Of a DNA stretch of 64,000 nucleotides, positions 58,708 to 64,000 are shown piece by piece. Below the pieces are notes generated by a model. It did not search any database and was not told where the DNA came from. It saw only the letters and a list, made by a program, of their open reading frames with translations. Source of the stretch: Kribbella soli. Its GTDB lineage: Bacteria; Actinomycetota; Actinomycetes; Propionibacteriales; Kribbellaceae. The DNA is taken from assembly GCF_004331345.1 (NCBI RefSeq), contig NZ_SJJZ01000001.1:1054001-1118000 (forward strand), given 5' to 3'. Made by a program: the position numbers and the translations under genes. Every line of letters begins with the position of its first letter. Positions within the stretch are counted from its first letter, which is position 1.

Positions 58708-59986
58708 GGAACTCGACGTCGGTGATCAGGCCGTCGGCGACCCGGTAGAGGGCGAGCTGCGGGGTGGATTCGCCGTCGTCGTACGCGACCACATGCTCCA
58801 CCACCCACTCCCCCACCATCAGCCGCTGGACGACCTCGGTCTTGCAGCGGCCGGCGGCGAAGCGCGGGCGGTAGAACTCGCGCAGGAACCGGCGGCCCTT
58901 CAGCTCGGAGCCGTCCGCGAGCAGGATCCGGGCGGTCGGCGAGTACATGGCCAGGAAGGCCTCGAGGTCGTGTGCGTCGTACGCCGCGTGCTCACGGCCG
59001 ATCACCCGCGCGGCCGGGGTGTCGGCAGTGACGGCCGCGACCGTCGCGGCTCCCAGGCCCACCAGCGGGGGCTGTGCCGCGACAGGAGCGGCTGGGGCGG
59101 GGGTGCTGGGTGCGGGGGTGACGGGCGGCTGAGTAGCGGGTTCAGCCGGAGTCAGGGGTTCCTGCACCGCGACGGCTGCTTTGGCTGCAGGCGTCGTACG
59201 GCGGGTCGTGGTGGTCTTCTTCTTGGCCGGGGGTGGGACGAGGAGCTTGCCGTCGGCGCCAGGCTCTTCGCCGAGGTGGGCGATCGCCCAGTCGAGAGCC
59301 TTGGTCACGGCGGCGCGTGATTCTTCGGTGTGGTCGAGCATGTCGAACCCGTGGTGCCCTTTCGGTACGTCGATGATGTCCAGCGCGGCGCCGCCCGCGG
59401 AGACGAACTCCGCTACCGGACCGGCGAGCTCCTCACGCTCGAGTCCAGCTCTGGTCAGCAGCACCGGCAGGTCCTTGTGTTTGCCGATCACTTCGGCGGC
59501 GGTTACCAAATCGTCGACACCGGGCGGGGTGGCGAGCAGGGGGTAGGTCAGGGCGACGAAGCGCAGCCAGTCGGGGCGGCTGTCCAGCCACTCCCCGGCC
59601 AGCAGGCCGGCGCCGGAGAAGAACCACAGTCCGACCCGATCGGGGTCGACCCGTGGGTCGGAACGCAGTACGCCGACCGCTGCCTCCACCTCGTCCGCGG
59701 CCACGACCAGTCGGTCGAGGCCGTGGATCAGGCTGTGGTCGACGACCGCGGCCACCAGGCCCCGCCTGGCGGCAGCCGTCGCGTAGCCCTTGTAGACCGG
59801 CCAGTCCCGAGGCATCACCTCGAGGCCGGCGGGTCCAGGTCCCCCGTGCACAAAGAGAATTGCTCCGCCTCGGGCGGTACCGGGCGGGCGGTACAGGTCG
59901 ATCTCCCCCAGGCGATCGACGCGTACGTCAGAACCTTCCAGAACCCCCAAGACGAAAGGCCGCAGGTAGGCCGGCAGATCCGTCAT
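58700..59986 (-). CDS. Alpha/beta hydrolase fused to SnoaL-like domain
   Basis: 428 residues. Residues 1-260 are an alpha/beta hydrolase of dienelactone-hydrolase style: FVHGGPGPAGLEVMPRDW (oxyanion region), nucleophile-elbow region LWFFSGAGLLAGEW with Ser in GLWFFSGAG, and the His in PKGHHGFDMLDHTEES. A Lys/Thr/Pro/Ala linker of about 70 residues follows (PPAKKKTTTTRRTTPAAKAA). The C-terminal about 100 residues are a SnoaL/NTF2-like domain (EHAAYDAHDLEAFLAMYSPT). ATG at 59986; no clear Shine-Dalgarno. Function unknown. Confidence 0.85.
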   Translation of the reverse strand: MTDLPAYLRPFVLGVLEGSDVRVDRLGEIDLYRPPGTARGGAILFVHGGPGPAGLEVMPRDWPVYKGYATAAARRGLVAAVVDHSLIHGLDRLVVAADEVEAAVGVLRSDPRVDPDRVGLWFFSGAGLLAGEWLDSRPDWLRFVALTYPLLATPPGVDDLVTAAEVIGKHKDLPVLLTRAGLEREELAGPVAEFVSAGGAALDIIDVPKGHHGFDMLDHTEESRAAVTKALDWAIAHLGEEPGADGKLLVPPPAKKKTTTTRRTTPAAKAAVAVQEPLTPAEPATQPPVTPAPSTPAPAAPVAAQPPLVGLGAATVAAVTADTPAARVIGREHAAYDAHDLEAFLAMYSPTARILLADGSELKGRRFLREFYRPRFAAGRCKTEVVQRLMVGEWVVEHVVAYDDGESTPQLALYRVADGLITDVEFRA

Positions 59987-60077
59987 GCACCAATCTTGGC
60001 GCATGACGGGCACCTTTACAGCCGCCACCCCGAGTGTCTTTTCCGGCACCCGTCGTACTGGCGCGTAAATACGCCGA

Positions 60078-60109
60078 GGGCGGCACCTCCCAGCAGGGAA
60101 GTGCCGCCC
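60078..60109. terminator. Hairpin upstream of hydrolase gene / intergenic
   Basis: GGGCGGCAC and GTGCCGCCC form a 9-bp stem with CTCCC/GGGAA partly pairing inside. It lies in the 457-bp gap 59987-60443 between divergent genes; the gap also contains two CCGGTT palindromes and no gene. Confidence 0.55.
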
Positions 60110-60205
60110 CACCCCGCCCAAACCTCACGCGCCGCACGATCACCCCCGTCCCCTCCCTCTCCATCGGCCCGGCAAGAGTCCCCATCCACTCCCGGAGGGA
60201 GAACT

Positions 60206-60223
60206 CCCCAAACCGGTTCGGGG
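60206..60223. repeat. CCGGTT-centred palindrome, copy 1
   Basis: CCCCAAACCGGTTCGGGG, an 18-bp palindrome with one imperfect pair. Same family as copies at 60278 and 61513. Confidence 0.8.
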
Positions 60224-60277
60224 ACGAGACCAATCCAGACTGGGGAGGATCATCCACCCGGATCGAGCTGCTCGCCT

Positions 60278-60295
60278 CCCCGAACCGGTTTGGGC
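60278..60295. repeat. CCGGTT-centred palindrome, copy 2
   Basis: CCCCGAACCGGTTTGGGC, an imperfect 18-bp palindrome, 72 bp from copy 1 and upstream of the Vsr-like gene. Confidence 0.75.
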
Positions 60296-60443
60296 GACGG
60301 AGGGCGCCACGAGAGCTCGGCGTCGAAGCGGTGGTGGCTCGCATCGGGTTTGCACAGGAGGCAAATGGTCGGGCGGGACAGGTGGTCGGCGGTGCATCTT
60401 CTCTGGCAGAGGATCCGCGGGCGATCCGTCGAGAGGAGTTGCC

Positions 60444-61469
60444 ATGCGAAACGTCGAAGCGGTGCGGGACGCTGACCCACCTGACGAGACGGACCAGAGA
60501 CTGACCCGATCGTTCAGGGAGCTGCGTCACCGGCAGTCGGGCGCCTTCAGCAGACATCAGGCGGTCGCGCACGGGATCACGGACAAGGTCCTTTCGCGGC
60601 GGCGTCGTGCGCGGCAGATCCAGCAGATCCACGGCGGTGTGTACGTCGACTTCACCGGGCCGCTGCCGTGGGAGACCCGGGTCTGGGCCGCTTGGCTCGC
60701 CTACGGCCCGGATGCCGCCCTCACTGGAGCCACGGCGCTGCGCTGGTACGGCGTCGAGGGAGTTCCAGGAGACGATCGCATTCACCTCGCGGTACCGCAT
60801 TCGCGCAGGGTCGACCAGCGGGCTGGGGTTCTCGTCAGCCGCCATCGCGGTTTCGCAGCGCAACTACACGGCTCCCGGACACCCCCGATCGTGCGGCTCG
60901 AAGTCGCGGCTCTGATGAGAGCGAGTGCAGACCCGAACGCGCCCCGGCAGGCCGCTCTGCTACTCGATGTCTGCCGCCAGCGCGCTACTACTCCCCAGCG
61001 TCTGCTCGCCGAACTCGACTCGCTCACCAGACTGCCCGCTCGCCAGGTGCTCCGCCGGATCGTGCTGGACGCTGCGGACGGTGTGCAGTCGTTCCTGGAG
61101 CAGGTCTACTTGCGCCGAGTCGAGCGGGCGCATGCCCTGCCGAGCGCTGAGCGGCAGGCCCGGGTCGAGTCGACAGACGGGTCTGGCCGAAGCGTCCGAT
61201 ATCGCGACGTCCTGTACTCGCCCTACGGACTCGTCATCGAGCTCGACGGGCACGCCGGTCATTCGGACTCCGAGTCGCGGTGGCGCGACATGCACCGGGA
61301 CAATTCCACGGCGATGAGCGGCAACCTGACCCTGCGATTCGGCTACCAACTGATCGGCCAGCCATGCCTGGCAGCCGCACAGGTGGCTACTGCCCTCCGC
61401 CTTCGAGGCTGGACCGGCACCGCTCGCGCCTGCTCGGCCGGTTGTTCCGTCGCTCGCAGCGCCGCCTAG
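60444..61469 (+). CDS. AbiEi-like N-terminal / Vsr-DUF559-like nuclease-fold protein
   Basis: 341 residues. The N-terminal third resembles the AbiEi-type winged helix seen in many actinobacterial proteins (SRHQAVAHGITDKVLSRRRR, QQIHGGVYVDFTGP, ALTGATALRWYGVEG). The C-terminal about 90 residues resemble the DUF559/Vsr-like restriction-nuclease fold: YSPYGLVIELDGHAGHSDSE with the acidic Glu/Asp pair, then RWRDMHRDNSTAMSGNLTLR. Such two-part proteins are common in actinobacteria and of unproven function; nuclease activity is inference. AGGAG precedes the ATG. Flanked by palindromes, one copy on each side, and a terminator-like hairpin. Confidence 0.75.
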   Translation: MRNVEAVRDADPPDETDQRLTRSFRELRHRQSGAFSRHQAVAHGITDKVLSRRRRARQIQQIHGGVYVDFTGPLPWETRVWAAWLAYGPDAALTGATALRWYGVEGVPGDDRIHLAVPHSRRVDQRAGVLVSRHRGFAAQLHGSRTPPIVRLEVAALMRASADPNAPRQAALLLDVCRQRATTPQRLLAELDSLTRLPARQVLRRIVLDAADGVQSFLEQVYLRRVERAHALPSAERQARVESTDGSGRSVRYRDVLYSPYGLVIELDGHAGHSDSESRWRDMHRDNSTAMSGNLTLRFGYQLIGQPCLAAAQVATALRLRGWTGTARACSAGCSVARSAA

Positions 61470-61473
61470 CCAG

Positions 61474-61497
61474 TTTGGGGAGATTGTTCTCCCCAAA
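61474..61497 (+). terminator. Hairpin after Vsr-like gene
   Basis: TTTGGGGAGA, four bases, TCTCCCCAAA: a perfect 10-bp stem 4 nt after the stop codon. It shares the GGGGA/TTTGGGG words of the nearby palindromes. Confidence 0.75.
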
Positions 61498-61512
61498 TCG
61501 GGCGGCGGCCGT

Positions 61513-61530
61513 CCCCAAACCGGTTTGGGG
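61513..61530. repeat. CCGGTT-centred palindrome, copy 3
   Basis: CCCCAAACCGGTTTGGGG, a perfect 18-bp palindrome, downstream of the Vsr-like gene. Confidence 0.85.
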
Positions 61531-61560
61531 CGGCCACTGCTCAGGGGTTCGGATACAGCG

Positions 61561-61599
61561 CGAGGGCGGCGCCTCCCGGTTCGGGAAGCGCCGCCCTCG
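61561..61599 (-). terminator. Terminator after rpoC
   Basis: CGAGGGCGGCGC and GCGCCGCCCTCG form a perfect 12-bp stem, extended inward by TCCCG/CGGGA, about 15 bp after the rpoC stop. Confidence 0.8.
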
Positions 61600-61614
61600 G
61601 CGGAGTGACTGCGC

Positions 61615-64000
<2,386 letters not shown>

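Overview
The window is chromosomal DNA from a high-GC actinobacterium. The evidence is near-universal G/C third codon positions, GTG starts, a mycothiol-dependent-type enzyme, a SigE-family ECF sigma factor, DUF1707 and MsiK-style sugar transporters without their own ATPase. The gene content fits the Nocardioidaceae/Kribbella group, but that assignment is inference from protein style, not a search. About half of the window is the conserved transcription/translation superoperon, transcribed on the minus strand. The rest is accessory: carbohydrate transport, regulators, and a toxin/peptidase-like neighbourhood.

Layout. 0-8 kb: a truncated long (plant-type, class II) ketol-acid reductoisomerase gene, then a minus-strand sugar cassette read as binding protein, two permeases, ThuA and Gfo/Idh oxidoreductase, with a divergent LacI regulator and two matching operator-like sites in the shared promoter. 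An IlvY-like LysR gene follows. It is the textbook type of activator for ilvC, so the KARI and the IlvY-like gene flank the sugar cassette. 8-15.8 kb: a 94-bp hairpin element, a LacI-type sensor protein that lacks its DNA-binding domain, a ROK regulator, and a complete peptide/oligosaccharide-type ABC transporter (binding protein, two permeases, two ATPases) behind a ROK-like operator. 15.8-19.8 kb: glmM, rpsI and rplM against divergent gltA. 19.9-24.3 kb: small conserved-looking genes, a TetR/SnoaL divergent pair with tandem operator-like repeats, a GH18-like membrane-anchored protein, a large membrane protein, and an ABC-F protein (to 25.95 kb).

26-32.2 kb is the most unusual stretch. It starts with a three-gene operon encoding an HExxH zincin-like protein, a 69-residue helical protein and a paralogue of the first that has lost the zinc motif. 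A convergent sigma factor/membrane protein pair follows. Last is a zeta-type kinase toxin carrying a Pro/Gln-rich tail of about 255 residues, translationally coupled to a 95-residue acidic partner.

32.2-57.9 kb holds the ribosomal superoperon. The alpha-type operon runs infA-rpmJ-rpsM-rpsK-rpsD-rpoA-rplQ-truA-methyltransferase. The S10/spc run is rpsJ-rplCDWB-rpsS-rplV-rpsC-rplP-rpmC-rpsQ-rplNXE-rpsNH-rplFR-rpsE-rpmD-rplO-secY-adk-map. The str operon is rpsL-rpsG-fusA-tuf. Two breaks separate genes that are usually adjacent. Between map and infA sit an HxlR regulator, an imine-reductase-like enzyme and two membrane proteins. Between rpoC and rpsL sit a mycothiol-dependent-like enzyme, a hydrolase/SnoaL fusion and a Vsr/DUF559-like protein surrounded by CCGGTT-centred palindromes. 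rpsJ and rpsL share an identical 30-nt leader element at the same distance from their start codons. The right edge cuts rpoC. No tRNA, rRNA, IS element or CRISPR array was seen.
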